DNA from: an uncultured Armatimonadota bacterium
GTDB taxonomy: Bacteria > Armatimonadota > Fimbriimonadia > Fimbriimonadales > Fimbriimonadaceae
Assembly (NCBI GenBank): GCA_903904815.1
Contig: CAIVDU010000071.1
Coordinates: 144,673 to 208,672 of the forward strand
Direction: 5' to 3'
DNA: 64,000 bases
A program made the translations under genes and the position numbers. Shown piece after piece: positions 15,550 to 23,973 of the stretch (the stretch's first letter is position 1; the number at the start of each line of letters is the position of its first letter). The notes under the pieces were generated by a model that had not been told where the DNA came from, searched no databases, and saw only the letters and a list, made by a program, of their open reading frames with translations.

Positions 15550-17493
15550 ATGAAGTCTCTGCTGCTCGAAGCCCTGGAACAACGCGTGTTGATCTACGAC
15601 GGCGCGATGGGAACCCAAATCCAAGCGGCCGACTTGAGCCAGAACGACTTCATTTTGAAGCCTCAGGCTGCCCAGTCGGTAGCCGTCAATTCCGCTGCGG
15701 ATCGCATGGAGGGCAAAGTCCTAGACGGCTGCAACGAGATCCTGGTGTTTACTCGTCCTGAGGTCATCGAGAAGATCCACGGCGATTACCTGGACGCTGG
15801 TTCCGATCTGATTGAGACGAACACCTTTGGCTCAACCAGTATCGTGCTTGCCGAATACGAGATCCCTGAACTCGTTTACGACGTATCCTTGCAGGCCGCC
15901 AAGATCGCTCGTCGAGCAGCAGACTCTCGTTCGACCCCCGAGCGCCCTCGATTTGTCGTCGGAGCACTCGGGCCGGGAACAAAGCTTGTATCTCTCAGCC
16001 AGACCCGTTGGACCGAAATTGAATCCACCTATTGCGACTCGTTCCGGGGACTGCTGGAGGGCGGCGCCGACGCATTACTCCTCGAAACCCTTCAAGACCT
16101 TTTGCTCGTGAAAGCAGGAATAGTAGCGGGTGAGCGAGCGATGGCGGAAGTGGGACGCCAAGTTCCGATCTTCGTTCAAGTCACCATGGAGCAGACCGGA
16201 ACCATGCTGCTCGGTACCGAACTGGCGGCTGCACTCAACATGATCGAGTGCTTCCCCTCGGTCAAGGCATTCGGGATGAACTGCGCGACCGGTCCGGTCG
16301 AAATGGCGCCCCACATCCGCTACCTAGGGCAGAACTCCACGCGTCCGATTGCGATTCAGCCAAATGCCGGGCTGCCCATCATGGAAGCGGGCGCCGCAGT
16401 TTATAAGCTCACCCCCGACGACCTGGCCGCTCATCACGACCGATTTGTGACCGAGCACGGCGTAGCGCTTTGCGGCGGTTGCTGCGGAACCACTCCCGCT
16501 CACATCAGGGCGGTCGCGGAGCGAGTCGGAGGGCGCCACCACGGGTCAAACGCCCACTGGCAGAAAGTCCGAAACCTCTTCCCCGGGTTCGATTTCAACA
16601 TTCGCAACGACGAGCAGGCCAGTGGACTAAGCTTAGTCGGCTGTTCGTCGCTGTATCAGTTCCAGCCTTACGAACAAGACAAATCGTTCCTGATAGTGGG
16701 CGAACGCACGAACGCGAACGGTTCCAAGGCGTTTCGAGACATGCTCTCGGCGGAGAACTGGGAGGGTCTTACCGAACTGGCGCGTGAGCAAGAAGGTGAG
16801 GGGTCCCACGTATTGGATGTGTGCACGGCCTACGTGGGTCGAGACGAATCGCGAGACATGCAAACGTTGCTGTCGTATTACAATCGCCACATCACAGTTC
16901 CGATCATGATCGACTCGACGGAAGTGCCAGTGATGGAGGTTGCGCTTCAGAGCCTGGCGGGAAAGCCGATTCTGAACTCGATCAACTTCGAAGACGGTGA
17001 GGGCCGACCTCGAAAGGTGCTCGCGCTAGCGCGCAAATACGGAGCGGCGGTAGTGGCTCTCACGATCGATGAAAAGGGTATGGCGAAGTCGGCAGAGGAG
17101 AAAGTCGATATCGCGGAGCGGCTTCTGGCACTTACCACCGAGTACGGCCTTCCCGAACACGATGTATTCATCGACTGCCTGACGTTTACGTTGGGATCGG
17201 GCGACGAGGAATTCCGTAAGTCCGGAATTGCCACTATCGATGCCATGCGAGAACTGCGACGCAGACACCCGAGGGTGAACACCATTCTCGGTGTCAGTAA
17301 CGTCAGTTTTGGCTTGAAGCCAGCCTTGCGCCAGGTATTGAACTCCGCTTTCCTGACCTACGCAAGAGAAGCGGGCCTGACCAGCGCGATCGTTCACTTC
17401 AGCAAGATTCAGCCAGAGAACCGGATCGATCCCGAAATCTGGAAAATCGCCAGCGACCTCGTCTTCGATAAACGAGAGTTCGCAACGACCTAG
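15550..17493 (+). CDS. metH: Two-domain methionine synthase MetH (homocysteine- and folate-binding halves only)
   Basis: The 647 residues hold the homocysteine S-methyltransferase barrel (about 1-325) with the zinc cysteines C245 and C311-C312 (GMNCATGP, GGCCGTTP), then the pterin-binding barrel (about 365-640) with IVGERTNANGSKAF and SNVSFGL. Normal MetH (about 1,200 residues) continues into cobalamin-binding and SAM-reactivation domains. Here the protein stops right after the pterin barrel (IASDLVFDKREFATT). The next gene is on the other strand and unrelated, so this is not a nearby frameshift. The missing domains may be encoded elsewhere. Reaction inferred: methyl transfer from methyl-THF via cobalamin to homocysteine. 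Confidence 0.9.
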   Translation: MKSLLLEALEQRVLIYDGAMGTQIQAADLSQNDFILKPQAAQSVAVNSAADRMEGKVLDGCNEILVFTRPEVIEKIHGDYLDAGSDLIETNTFGSTSIVLAEYEIPELVYDVSLQAAKIARRAADSRSTPERPRFVVGALGPGTKLVSLSQTRWTEIESTYCDSFRGLLEGGADALLLETLQDLLLVKAGIVAGERAMAEVGRQVPIFVQVTMEQTGTMLLGTELAAALNMIECFPSVKAFGMNCATGPVEMAPHIRYLGQNSTRPIAIQPNAGLPIMEAGAAVYKLTPDDLAAHHDRFVTEHGVALCGGCCGTTPAHIRAVAERVGGRHHGSNAHWQKVRNLFPGFDFNIRNDEQASGLSLVGCSSLYQFQPYEQDKSFLIVGERTNANGSKAFRDMLSAENWEGLTELAREQEGEGSHVLDVCTAYVGRDESRDMQTLLSYYNRHITVPIMIDSTEVPVMEVALQSLAGKPILNSINFEDGEGRPRKVLALARKYGAAVVALTIDEKGMAKSAEEKVDIAERLLALTTEYGLPEHDVFIDCLTFTLGSGDEEFRKSGIATIDAMRELRRRHPRVNTILGVSNVSFGLKPALRQVLNSAFLTYAREAGLTSAIVHFSKIQPENRIDPEIWKIASDLVFDKREFATT

Positions 17494-17969
17494 TCCTTTG
17501 GTTTGTTCGCCAAACCACGCGCCTCTATCAACCATCTTGCCCTCTGCCTAAGGGCAACGAACAGGATCCATCCGCCCACGCAAAACTCCAGGACACCGGC
17601 GAGCACGTATTCGTTGGCGATCTTCTTGTCGGCGTCCAGGTTCGCGGTAGCGACGCCTGGGTTGTTGGGCAGATAAGTGACCGGAAAGTTCCACTTCGTG
17701 TGGGTGTCATCCTTTGGATCCACCTGGACGTCCGTGGTGTACTGAGTTCTCTTAACATCGAAGCTAAGTGTGAGAATCTGCTGCTTGGCGCCGTGCTGAA
17801 TCGCCACAATTCGCGTTTGGGCAACTTCTCCGCTGGAGCTCAGACGCCAGACTGCTAGCTGCTTTGGAACTCCCAGGCTAATCGCCACAATTCCAGTGCC
17901 AAAAACAAGAGCGGGGAGTAGAAAGCCAATCGGACGATTCTTTCGGCTTTTCTTCGCCGGGGAGTTCAT
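17490..17969 (-). CDS. DUF3592-like small membrane protein
   Basis: About 159 residues with two hydrophobic helices, near the N-terminus (IGFLLPALVFGTGIVAISLG) and the C-terminus (VLAGVLEFCVGGWILFVAL). Between them is a beta-rich external part (LSFDVKRTQYTTDV, FPVTYLPNNPGVATA) typical of the DUF3592 family, whose function is unknown. I chose ATG 17969 rather than the frame start at 17993 because TAAACT stands 7 nt before it. It is convergent with metH and overlaps its end by 4 nt. Confidence 0.75.
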   Translation of the reverse strand: MNSPAKKSRKNRPIGFLLPALVFGTGIVAISLGVPKQLAVWRLSSSGEVAQTRIVAIQHGAKQQILTLSFDVKRTQYTTDVQVDPKDDTHTKWNFPVTYLPNNPGVATANLDADKKIANEYVLAGVLEFCVGGWILFVALRQRARWLIEARGLANKPKD

Positions 17970-17976
17970 GGAACCA

Positions 17977-17982
17977 AGTTTA
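17977..17982 (-). promoter_or_regulatory. -10 element, putative leaderless start of the DUF3592-like gene
   Basis: TAAACT ends 7 nt before ATG 17969 without a Shine-Dalgarno sequence. Confidence 0.45.
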
Positions 17983-18215
17983 TCCGCTGGCACACTTGGG
18001 AAAGTCGGCAGTTTGCAATGGGGAAGAGTGGCTCGGGACGCTCCTTAGGTTGGTAGCCGGACTTCGGAGCCACGAATCAATCACCGGATACCGTTCCCCG
18101 TGCCTCCACGGGGAGGCCAAGGCGCCCACGACTTTCTCGCCCGCTTCCATGCGTGCATCCTTGCCATCAGGCCTTCTGTAGGACCGGTTTCGAGCGAAAA
18201 ACGAACCGAGACAGG

Positions 18216-18221
18216 TAGCCT
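18216..18221 (+). promoter_or_regulatory. -10-like element before the FKBP gene
   Basis: TAGCCT lies 7 nt before ATG 18229. It is a weak -10 by itself but has the same spacing as the others. Confidence 0.35.
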
Positions 18222-18228
18222 CGCGAGC

Positions 18229-18978
18229 ATGTTCGTGACCTCAATGGTGTTTGTGGCGACCGTCCTACAGACGGGAAAAAAGACCGCAACCAAGCCAGCG
18301 GCTCCTCAGACCAAGGTGGAGGTTTTCTCCACCGGAACCGGTGGAGCTGCCGAAGCGGGAGACCTAATTACCGTCGACTACACCGGGCGTCTCACCAATA
18401 ACAAGGTGTTTGACAGCTCGATTCCGATAAAGCCGAACCCGGGGCATCCTCCGATTGCTTTTAATGTCGGGATCGGCCAAGTCATTCCCGGTTGGGACAA
18501 GTCGCTCGTTGGGACCAAGGTGGGTTCCCGGTTTCGACTGAGGATTCCTCCGGCGCTAGGATATGGCGCCCAAGGGACACCCGACGGCACAATCCCCCCT
18601 AACTCAACCCTCATTTTCGACGTACACGTACTCGGAATCATCAAGAAAGGAGCCAAACAAGTGATTGAAATCCATGAAATAGCCCCCGGCGACGGGCCTG
18701 CCGTGAAGGAAAACGATACCGTTTCCATTCACTACACCGGTACGTTCCTCAACGGTCAGAAATTCGACAGTAGTCGAGACCGAAACCAGCCATTCTCGTT
18801 CAAGGTTGGAGTCGGACAGGTCATCCCTGGCTTTGACCTAGGCGTGCTTGGAATGAAGAAGGGAGGCCGCCGCAAGGTTACTATCCCACCGGAACTCGGC
18901 TATGGCGAGAGAGGCACCGGACCGATTCCTGGCAACTCCACCCTTGAGTTCGACATCGAAATCGTCAACATCAAATAG
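18229..18978 (+). CDS. Tandem FKBP-type peptidyl-prolyl cis-trans isomerase, exported
   Basis: About 249 residues. A short hydrophobic N-terminus (MFVTSMVFVATVLQTG) looks like a signal peptide, so it probably folds proteins outside the cytoplasm. Two FKBP domains follow. The first has ITVDYTGRL, KVFDSS, GQVIPGWDKSL and PPALGYG; the second has VSIHYTGTF, KFDSSRDR, GQVIPGFDLGV and PPELGYGERG. Both keep the aromatic and aspartate residues of the active pocket. ATG 18229 is preferred over the longer frame from 18100, whose first 43 residues do not look coding. A strong terminator follows. Confidence 0.87.
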   Translation: MFVTSMVFVATVLQTGKKTATKPAAPQTKVEVFSTGTGGAAEAGDLITVDYTGRLTNNKVFDSSIPIKPNPGHPPIAFNVGIGQVIPGWDKSLVGTKVGSRFRLRIPPALGYGAQGTPDGTIPPNSTLIFDVHVLGIIKKGAKQVIEIHEIAPGDGPAVKENDTVSIHYTGTFLNGQKFDSSRDRNQPFSFKVGVGQVIPGFDLGVLGMKKGGRRKVTIPPELGYGERGTGPIPGNSTLEFDIEIVNIK

Positions 18979-18989
18979 GTAAATGGCTA

Positions 18990-19024
18990 CGGCCCCAGCG
19001 ATGACAATCGCTGGGGCCGTTTTT
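18990..19024 (+). terminator. Rho-independent terminator of the FKBP gene
   Basis: A perfect 13-bp stem (18990-19002 with 19007-19019) and a GACA loop are followed by five T. It stops plus-strand transcription before the oppositely oriented rpsT. Confidence 0.92.
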
Positions 19025-19050
19025 CATTTGAAACCTTTGTAAAAAGTAAA

Positions 19051-19083
19051 AAGGGACAGGAGACCCATGGTCACCTGTCCCTT
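19051..19083 (-). terminator. Rho-independent terminator of rpsT
   Basis: AAGGGACAGG (19051-19060) pairs with CCTGTCCCTT (19074-19083). An inner GACC/GGTC pair extends the stem with one mismatch. On the minus strand it is followed by a T-rich run. With the FKBP terminator it insulates two convergent units. Confidence 0.85.
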
Positions 19084-19100
19084 CTCAAGCAATCCGCGGA

Positions 19101-19391
19101 CTACTTGGTGGCGACGGCTTCTTTAGCTTTGACAGCGGCGTTTGCTGCCTTTGCGATGCGCGACTTTCGTCGGGCAGCCTGATTCTTGTGGATCACGCCT
19201 CGCTGTACAGCCTTATCCAGAGCCTTTACTGCACTGGAGAGCGTCGTCTCGATCGCTTTCGCGTCGGTGCCAGCAACGGCGGTCTTGACCTTCTTCACGT
19301 ACGTCTTAAGGGCGCTCTTCACCTCGGTGTTGCGCGTGCGATTCTTCGCGTTTCGCTTAAGATCCTTCTTGCTCGATTTAATATTTGCCAT
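19101..19391 (-). CDS. rpsT: 30S ribosomal protein S20 (bS20)
   Basis: A 96-residue, lysine- and alanine-rich helical protein beginning MANIKSSKKDLKRNAKNRTRN, with the family region KALDKAVQRGVIHKNQAARRKSRI near the C-terminus. It binds 16S rRNA early in 30S assembly. Monocistronic, with its own terminator. The leader is short (about 25 nt) and lacks a clear Shine-Dalgarno sequence. Confidence 0.96.
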   Translation of the reverse strand: MANIKSSKKDLKRNAKNRTRNTEVKSALKTYVKKVKTAVAGTDAKAIETTLSSAVKALDKAVQRGVIHKNQAARRKSRIAKAANAAVKAKEAVATK

Positions 19392-19480
19392 GGGTCAGAA
19401 ACTTGAGATCACGGAGTTTACCCCGAACTGGATGAATTTGCATCAGTCCCGTCGCGATTGACGCTCGGGGACCTTACAAA

Positions 19481-21292
19481 TTATTTCTTAATGAACTTCT
19501 TCTTCGTCTTGTCGAAGCCCTGATCGAGCTTCTTCGCGTCGTAGTGCCAGACTGGCGATCCGGATCGCTGGTAGAAGCACTGATAGCTCGACAAGAGCGA
19601 GGCGACGAGTCGTCTAGACGAACGTCTTACAACGTTGACTTCGGCGAGAATCGTCAGGTAGTCGGCGCCCTTCGGCCAGTGGGCCATAACCTCGATCAGA
19701 AGGTCGAGCGTGCTCTTACCTTCGGCGGTTGCTCCGATGTTTCGAAGCTCCTCCATTCTCTGATTCGAAATGTAAACGACCGGATCCGGCTGGTCCATCC
19801 AGACGAAATCGAGAACGTTCGACTTGCCCGTCTTGGTCAGGGTGAATACTGCGCCGCTTTCTACCGGCTGCTCAAACCACCAATCGATCCAGTTGTAAGT
19901 CAGTCGTGCTTCCTGGTTCACCCAGATCTGCAACTCTCGACCGATCGGATCGACCACGATGAGCTCTTGGAGATTCGGATCTGCATCCAGCCATCCAGTA
20001 GGAAGCTGACAAAGCGGGAACGTTCCAAGCTCGCGATGAATCGACTTGAGAACCAAGCGAACCGTCTCTGGCATCGTCTTGGGAGCTGGCTGAGGGTCCT
20101 CGTCGAGGACGTCCGTAGCCAGCGGGTGCGACAGAAGCTTTCGAAGCGTCGAGCTCAGACCTTCATCGGTGAGTTCCACGTCAAGCAACTCACCCTCTTC
20201 GTCGACCACGTCGATGGCCTGGAAGTGGAACGGCTCGGGGACCTCGTTGATGTAGTCAGGAACATCGCCCGCCTTTCGGAAGCGATCTCCACCGACCCAT
20301 TGAACTTCCGAGTTTGCTCGGAGCGCAGTGATGACGTTGTAAAGATCGTCAGGAAATGTCTTGTTGCTAGGAGTGATCTCGTAAGCCTCTTCCAGGATAC
20401 GAGTCGCTGTGGTGGACTGATCGTTCCCAAGAACCTTGGCAACGAGTCGGTCGATATCCTCAGCCTTCACTTCAATTGGCGCGGCATCGTCTAGCTCCAC
20501 TGTGGGGGCAAGTCGATCGGCTAACCGAATGGCGGTTGAAATCCAACCCTTCACATCTGCTTCCGAGTGAATGACACCGTCTGGGCCGAACACGTAGCCG
20601 GGAACCGTCAGAGCGGATTCGTTAAACGCCTTAGGATCGAACAGGACAACCGATCGAGGATCCGGATCGTTCAGTCCGAGGAAGAACGCCGCGCCAAGGA
20701 TCTTCAGTCGAATCGGAGCCGACATTTGAACGGCTTTGATAACCGCGCCGTCTGCTCGATAATCGAAATCGGGTCCCAGTTTGGCTTGAAGGGCCTGGAC
20801 CTCTTCTAAGGTCACGCCGTTGATTTCAAGCGCTCGGCTCGCGACTTCGTCGGTGGCGGCAAAGCCCCAGCCGACGAGAGAAACTTCGTCTTTCTTGGTC
20901 AGAACGAAGGCATTGTCAAGGTGAACGACTCGGCGAACGATCGGATCGATGATGTCGACATGCTGTCGTCGCATCCTGCTGATCTCAGCGACGAGGAGCT
21001 CGCTGGGCATCGGGCCGCCAAATCGGTGGAGAATGATCGCAATCGCTTCAGAAAATGGTCTGCCCTGACCCTGAAGTCGGGAAGCAGGGATCCATTTTCG
21101 CTCGTGATAAGCGAATCGATCAGGATTAGAAGCCAGCAGAGATCGCACCGCAGCGAGACCAATGCCTTGCCCGGCGAGCTTGTCTGCAAGCTCTCCTAGC
21201 TTCACCGCAGATTCCATCTCGGTGAGCTTCTCTAGAATCAGTTGGTCGACATACGACCGTGCATACTCTTCTTCAGGTTTGATTCCAACCAT
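19481..21292 (-). CDS. Unknown protein with several winged-helix-like segments
   Basis: A 603-residue soluble protein that I do not recognise as a named family. At least four segments resemble winged-helix or HARE-HTH-like units, each ending in an aromatic beta-wing: about 25-70 (LGELADKLAGQGIG... RFAYHERKW), 80-165 (FGGPMPSELLVAEISRM... LVGWGF), 280-345 (YNVITALRANSEVQWVGGDRFRK) and 530-585 (LLIEVMAHWPKGADYL... SPVWHYD). The C-terminus is basic (KKLDQGFDKTKKKFIKK). This suggests nucleic-acid or protein binding, for example a transcription-associated factor. It stands alone between rpsT and a prepilin gene. There are no membrane segments. It could also be a restriction- or silencing-related scaffold, but no catalytic motif is visible. 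Confidence 0.7.
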   Translation of the reverse strand: MVGIKPEEEYARSYVDQLILEKLTEMESAVKLGELADKLAGQGIGLAAVRSLLASNPDRFAYHERKWIPASRLQGQGRPFSEAIAIILHRFGGPMPSELLVAEISRMRRQHVDIIDPIVRRVVHLDNAFVLTKKDEVSLVGWGFAATDEVASRALEINGVTLEEVQALQAKLGPDFDYRADGAVIKAVQMSAPIRLKILGAAFFLGLNDPDPRSVVLFDPKAFNESALTVPGYVFGPDGVIHSEADVKGWISTAIRLADRLAPTVELDDAAPIEVKAEDIDRLVAKVLGNDQSTTATRILEEAYEITPSNKTFPDDLYNVITALRANSEVQWVGGDRFRKAGDVPDYINEVPEPFHFQAIDVVDEEGELLDVELTDEGLSSTLRKLLSHPLATDVLDEDPQPAPKTMPETVRLVLKSIHRELGTFPLCQLPTGWLDADPNLQELIVVDPIGRELQIWVNQEARLTYNWIDWWFEQPVESGAVFTLTKTGKSNVLDFVWMDQPDPVVYISNQRMEELRNIGATAEGKSTLDLLIEVMAHWPKGADYLTILAEVNVVRRSSRRLVASLLSSYQCFYQRSGSPVWHYDAKKLDQGFDKTKKKFIKK

Positions 21293-21471
21293 CTTGGCCT
21301 AGGGGGGTCCTCGCGACGCTTATAGTGCGGCGCAACCACCCATTATGGCTCATTGCGTTAACCTTAGGCAACACGCGAACGCAAACCGCCACTCAAAGTT
21401 GGGAGTTGACCGCGAAACACGTGACGTTTGTGGGGGTCGGAGATTTTTAGACGGCTTCTTTCCCCTCTTGA

Positions 21472-21501
21472 CTAGGACTCAGTCACGTTTGGACGTCCTA
21501 G
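21472..21501 (+). promoter_or_regulatory. Inverted repeat upstream of the prepilin gene
   Basis: CTAGGAC (21472-21478) and GTCCTAG (21495-21501) face each other across 16 nt, about 45-70 bp before the prepilin start, near a TTGACT and a TATCAT. It is a candidate operator or the stem of a leader. Confidence 0.3.
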
Positions 21502-21543
21502 AGCGGAATCTGATCGTATCATGAACTAGCACCCCCTTCGTCC

Positions 21544-22242
21544 ATGACACCCAAATTCAATCCCCGTCTTCGGAAGGCCTCTGGATTCACGCTCATCGAG
21601 CTCCTGGTGGTCATAGCGATCATCGCAATACTCGCGGCAATTCTGTTCCCCGTCTTTGCTCGCGCAAAGGCGGCGGCCAAGCAGACCCAGTGCCTGAGCA
21701 ATTTGAAGCAGATTGGAGCCGCCATCACGCTGTACATGGGGGAGTACGACGACCAGTTCCCGGCCGCCATCGATCCCTCCGATAAATTCGACCCCAACCT
21801 TTGGGCTTCGCAACCGGCGTTCCAGGCACGGATTCCGACCATGCCGATGATGCATGAGGCGTTGCAGCCGTACGTCAAGAGCACTGAAATTTTCCACTGC
21901 CCTTCCGATTCGGGCACGCAGGTGCTGGATAGCCATATTCCGGACCCGTTTTATACGTCGCCTTCGATGTTCAAGACCTACGGGACAAGCTACTTCTTCC
22001 GAACTGAGATCGCTTTCAAGTTCTTCTCGCAAGACAAATTCCAGTTGCCGGCAAACGTCAATGTCATGTTTGATGGCGCCGGCCATTGGCACGGTTCGGG
22101 ACGGGGAGTCGAGTCAAACGACGATCCGTACACAATCTATTCCCTGCTCTCGGGTTACCGCTACAACAGCCTGTTCGGGGATATGCACGCGAAATCGCTT
22201 TCTTACGGTGGCATGCAGCAGGCTTGGGCGACGCCGCTTTAG
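21544..22242 (+). CDS. DUF1559-type prepilin-like protein (type IV pseudopilin)
   Basis: A 232-residue protein with a class III signal: short basic leader then [32 protein letters not shown], where the prepilin peptidase cuts before F and methylates it. The segment [24 protein letters not shown] and the C-terminal [14 protein letters not shown] (the H/DG-type end) are typical of the DUF1559 families abundant in Planctomycetes and Armatimonadota. It is probably assembled in a type II secretion or type IV pilus-like filament at the cell surface. No assembly ATPase is nearby. No Shine-Dalgarno sequence is seen. Confidence 0.88.
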   Translation: MTPKFNPRLRKASGFTLIELLVVIAIIAILAAILFPVFARAKAAAKQTQCLSNLKQIGAAITLYMGEYDDQFPAAIDPSDKFDPNLWASQPAFQARIPTMPMMHEALQPYVKSTEIFHCPSDSGTQVLDSHIPDPFYTSPSMFKTYGTSYFFRTEIAFKFFSQDKFQLPANVNVMFDGAGHWHGSGRGVESNDDPYTIYSLLSGYRYNSLFGDMHAKSLSYGGMQQAWATPL

Positions 22243-22324
22243 GCCGAAAGCGTCCTTAGTCCACTTAGCTAAGTAGTTTTGCGAGGTCAGGAACCTTGCG
22301 ATTCCTAGGATTGTTAGTCCGAAG

Positions 22325-23068
22325 GTGGACGTGTTCAAGCAGGCTCAGGCGAGTATCCTCGTTCGGAACATGCCCGATGGCCAGCGCCCGGACGTGACCG
22401 TCCTTGTGCCGGCACTCAACGAAGAGGAAACTATTGCGGAAGTCGTCGAACGACTTCTTGCTCTGCGGGTGTCAGTCGAAGTTATCGTGATCGACGACGG
22501 CAGCACGGACCGTACTACGGAAATCCTCAAGGGTTATAAGGATCGAATTCGGATTCTCCGGAACGAAGAGCGAGGAGGCAAAGGCAATGCAATCCGCCAG
22601 GCTCTTCCTTTCGCAACGGGGCGAGCAACAATCATTCAGGACGCGGATCTCGAGTACTTCCCTGAAGAGATCCCCATGCTCATTGCGCCGATCCTGTCCG
22701 GCGAGGCTAACGTTGTCTACGGAACGAGGTTCGCACACGGCCTACCTAAAGACATGGCGCTGCCGAACAAGATCGTGAACCGACTGCTGGCCGCGAGCGT
22801 GAGAATCCTCTTTCGTTCGCACATGACCGATGAGGCCACCTGTTATAAGGCATTCAGAACGGAACTGCTCAATACATTCAATCTTCAATGCAAGCGTTTT
22901 GAGTTCTGTCCGGAAGTCACGGCGAAATCGCTTCGGCGCGGCGAGGCCATTCTCGAGATTCCGATTAGGTACGTCCCTAGATCCAAGGCCGCTGGCAAGA
23001 AGATCCGTTGGACTGACGCCCCAGACGCCTTTTGGACCTTGTTCAAATATCGCTTCGCCAAGTTCTAG
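22325..23068 (+). CDS. Family 2 glycosyltransferase (dolichyl/polyprenyl-phosphate mannose synthase-like)
   Basis: A GT-A fold enzyme that moves a sugar from a nucleotide donor, most likely to polyprenyl phosphate or a glycan. Seen: VLVPALNEEETIAEVVERL at the start of the fold, VIVIDDGSTDRT, NEERGGKGNAIRQAL, and the metal-binding QDADLEY. Its compact size (247 residues) and lack of C-terminal membrane helices resemble soluble DPM1-like proteins. The frame starts at GTG 22325; ATG 22370 just before DVTVLVPALNEE is an equally good start. It follows the prepilin gene by 82 nt. Confidence 0.88.
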   Translation: MDVFKQAQASILVRNMPDGQRPDVTVLVPALNEEETIAEVVERLLALRVSVEVIVIDDGSTDRTTEILKGYKDRIRILRNEERGGKGNAIRQALPFATGRATIIQDADLEYFPEEIPMLIAPILSGEANVVYGTRFAHGLPKDMALPNKIVNRLLAASVRILFRSHMTDEATCYKAFRTELLNTFNLQCKRFEFCPEVTAKSLRRGEAILEIPIRYVPRSKAAGKKIRWTDAPDAFWTLFKYRFAKF

Positions 23069-23403
23069 TCTGTAGACCTTGTCGTTATTGAACGAATCCT
23101 CTGCCTCAAACCTGCCCGTCTTACTTGGCTGGCATGGCTGATGCAACCTCCTTGTACGCCATTTCCTGGTGAAAATTGCGATAAATCCACAAAAGTTCCA
23201 AGGGATGTGGAAAACATTTCTTAGCTGTGGCGGGAGAGGTCGCAATGCAACTCTGGGCATGATGCCCGGATTCGCGGCAGAGAACGTGGGTCTGGAAGGC
23301 GAATTCGCTGAAAAGGCCGGGCCAAAGACCGAAGTGGATTGTAAGGTCCCGATGGTTCGCGGAGCACGTTTCAATCGCTACCGATACATGGAGGTAGGAA
23401 ACT
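23069..23403 (+). other. Long leader upstream of the fimbrial operon
   Basis: These 335 nt separate the glycosyltransferase from the pilin gene. They contain small hairpins (for example GGGCATGATGCCC) and a GGAGG ribosome-binding site at 23390. One frame is open across it and into the pilin gene, but it encodes nothing recognisable and I treat it as chance. No known riboswitch consensus fits. It may be a regulatory 5' UTR. Confidence 0.4.
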
Positions 23404-23916
23404 TTGAAAACACAAACTGCGATCAAAACATTGGTGATCGGATTTGTTCTGCTGGTGATGTCCGCGATAGCGGGCGCCCAGGTTACGGACACGAGCGGCG
23501 TTGCATCAGTCAACGTTCAGCCCGCAATCACCCTTTCGCTTGTCACCAGCCCTAGCTGGGGCAAAGTCGTGTGCCCACCGTCAGGCACCGCCCGTTATGC
23601 CCTTGACTACGCCACCGGCGCCGTCACGGTGGTGAGCGGCGACGGCTATGCGTTCAACGACGGTCAGTCCGGACAGTACAGCGTAACCGGCGCTCCTTCG
23701 GCTCCGGTGTCCTTTAGCGTGTCGATCGGGGCTTTCAGTGGCGCTGGTATCACGGTCGTTCATAGCTATATCAACGGCACTTCCTCGTCAGGAACGGACA
23801 CCCTCGCTGGTGACGGCACCTTCACTCTCAAAGTAGGCGGCGTCATCGATGTGGCCTCCACGGCGGACGTCGCCAATCAGACCGCGACAGTAACCGTAAC
23901 GATCGACTACCAATAA
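23404..23916 (+). CDS. Putative fimbrial major subunit (DUF4402-like secreted protein)
   Basis: 170 residues with a Sec signal peptide (KTLVIGFVLLVMSAIAGAQ, cleavage after AGA) and a beta-rich mature domain of the DUF4402 type: VNVQPAITLSLVTSPSWGKVV, then AVTVVSGDGYAFNDGQSG, SFSVSIG and a final ATVTVTIDYQ strand. DUF4402 proteins often sit beside chaperone-usher genes and are thought to be pilins. The next two genes are a chaperone and an usher, which supports that here. Start is TTG 23404 behind GGAGG. A GC-rich hairpin separates it from the chaperone gene. Confidence 0.78.
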   Translation: MKTQTAIKTLVIGFVLLVMSAIAGAQVTDTSGVASVNVQPAITLSLVTSPSWGKVVCPPSGTARYALDYATGAVTVVSGDGYAFNDGQSGQYSVTGAPSAPVSFSVSIGAFSGAGITVVHSYINGTSSSGTDTLAGDGTFTLKVGGVIDVASTADVANQTATVTVTIDYQ

Positions 23917-23924
23917 CCGAAAGT

Positions 23925-23953
23925 GCCGCGCCGTCCAGATTGATCGGCGCGGC
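23925..23953 (+). terminator. GC-rich intercistronic hairpin between pilin and chaperone
   Basis: GCCGCGCCG (23925-23933) pairs perfectly with CGGCGCGGC (23945-23953) around an 11-nt loop. No T run follows, so it would protect the upstream mRNA end or attenuate transcription rather than fully terminate it. Similar stem-loops after major pilin genes are known to raise subunit over assembly-protein levels. Confidence 0.6.
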
Positions 23954-23973
23954 TTCGGAACGGGAAACTGCCC

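Noticed and set aside
23220..23400. Possible cyclic-di-GMP or cobalamin riboswitch in the fimbrial leader
   Set aside because: The conserved cores of those riboswitches are absent; only simple hairpins are seen.
23169..23555. 128-residue open frame upstream of and across the pilin start
   Set aside because: It runs in another frame into the well-supported pilin gene, has no ribosome-binding site and encodes no recognisable sequence.
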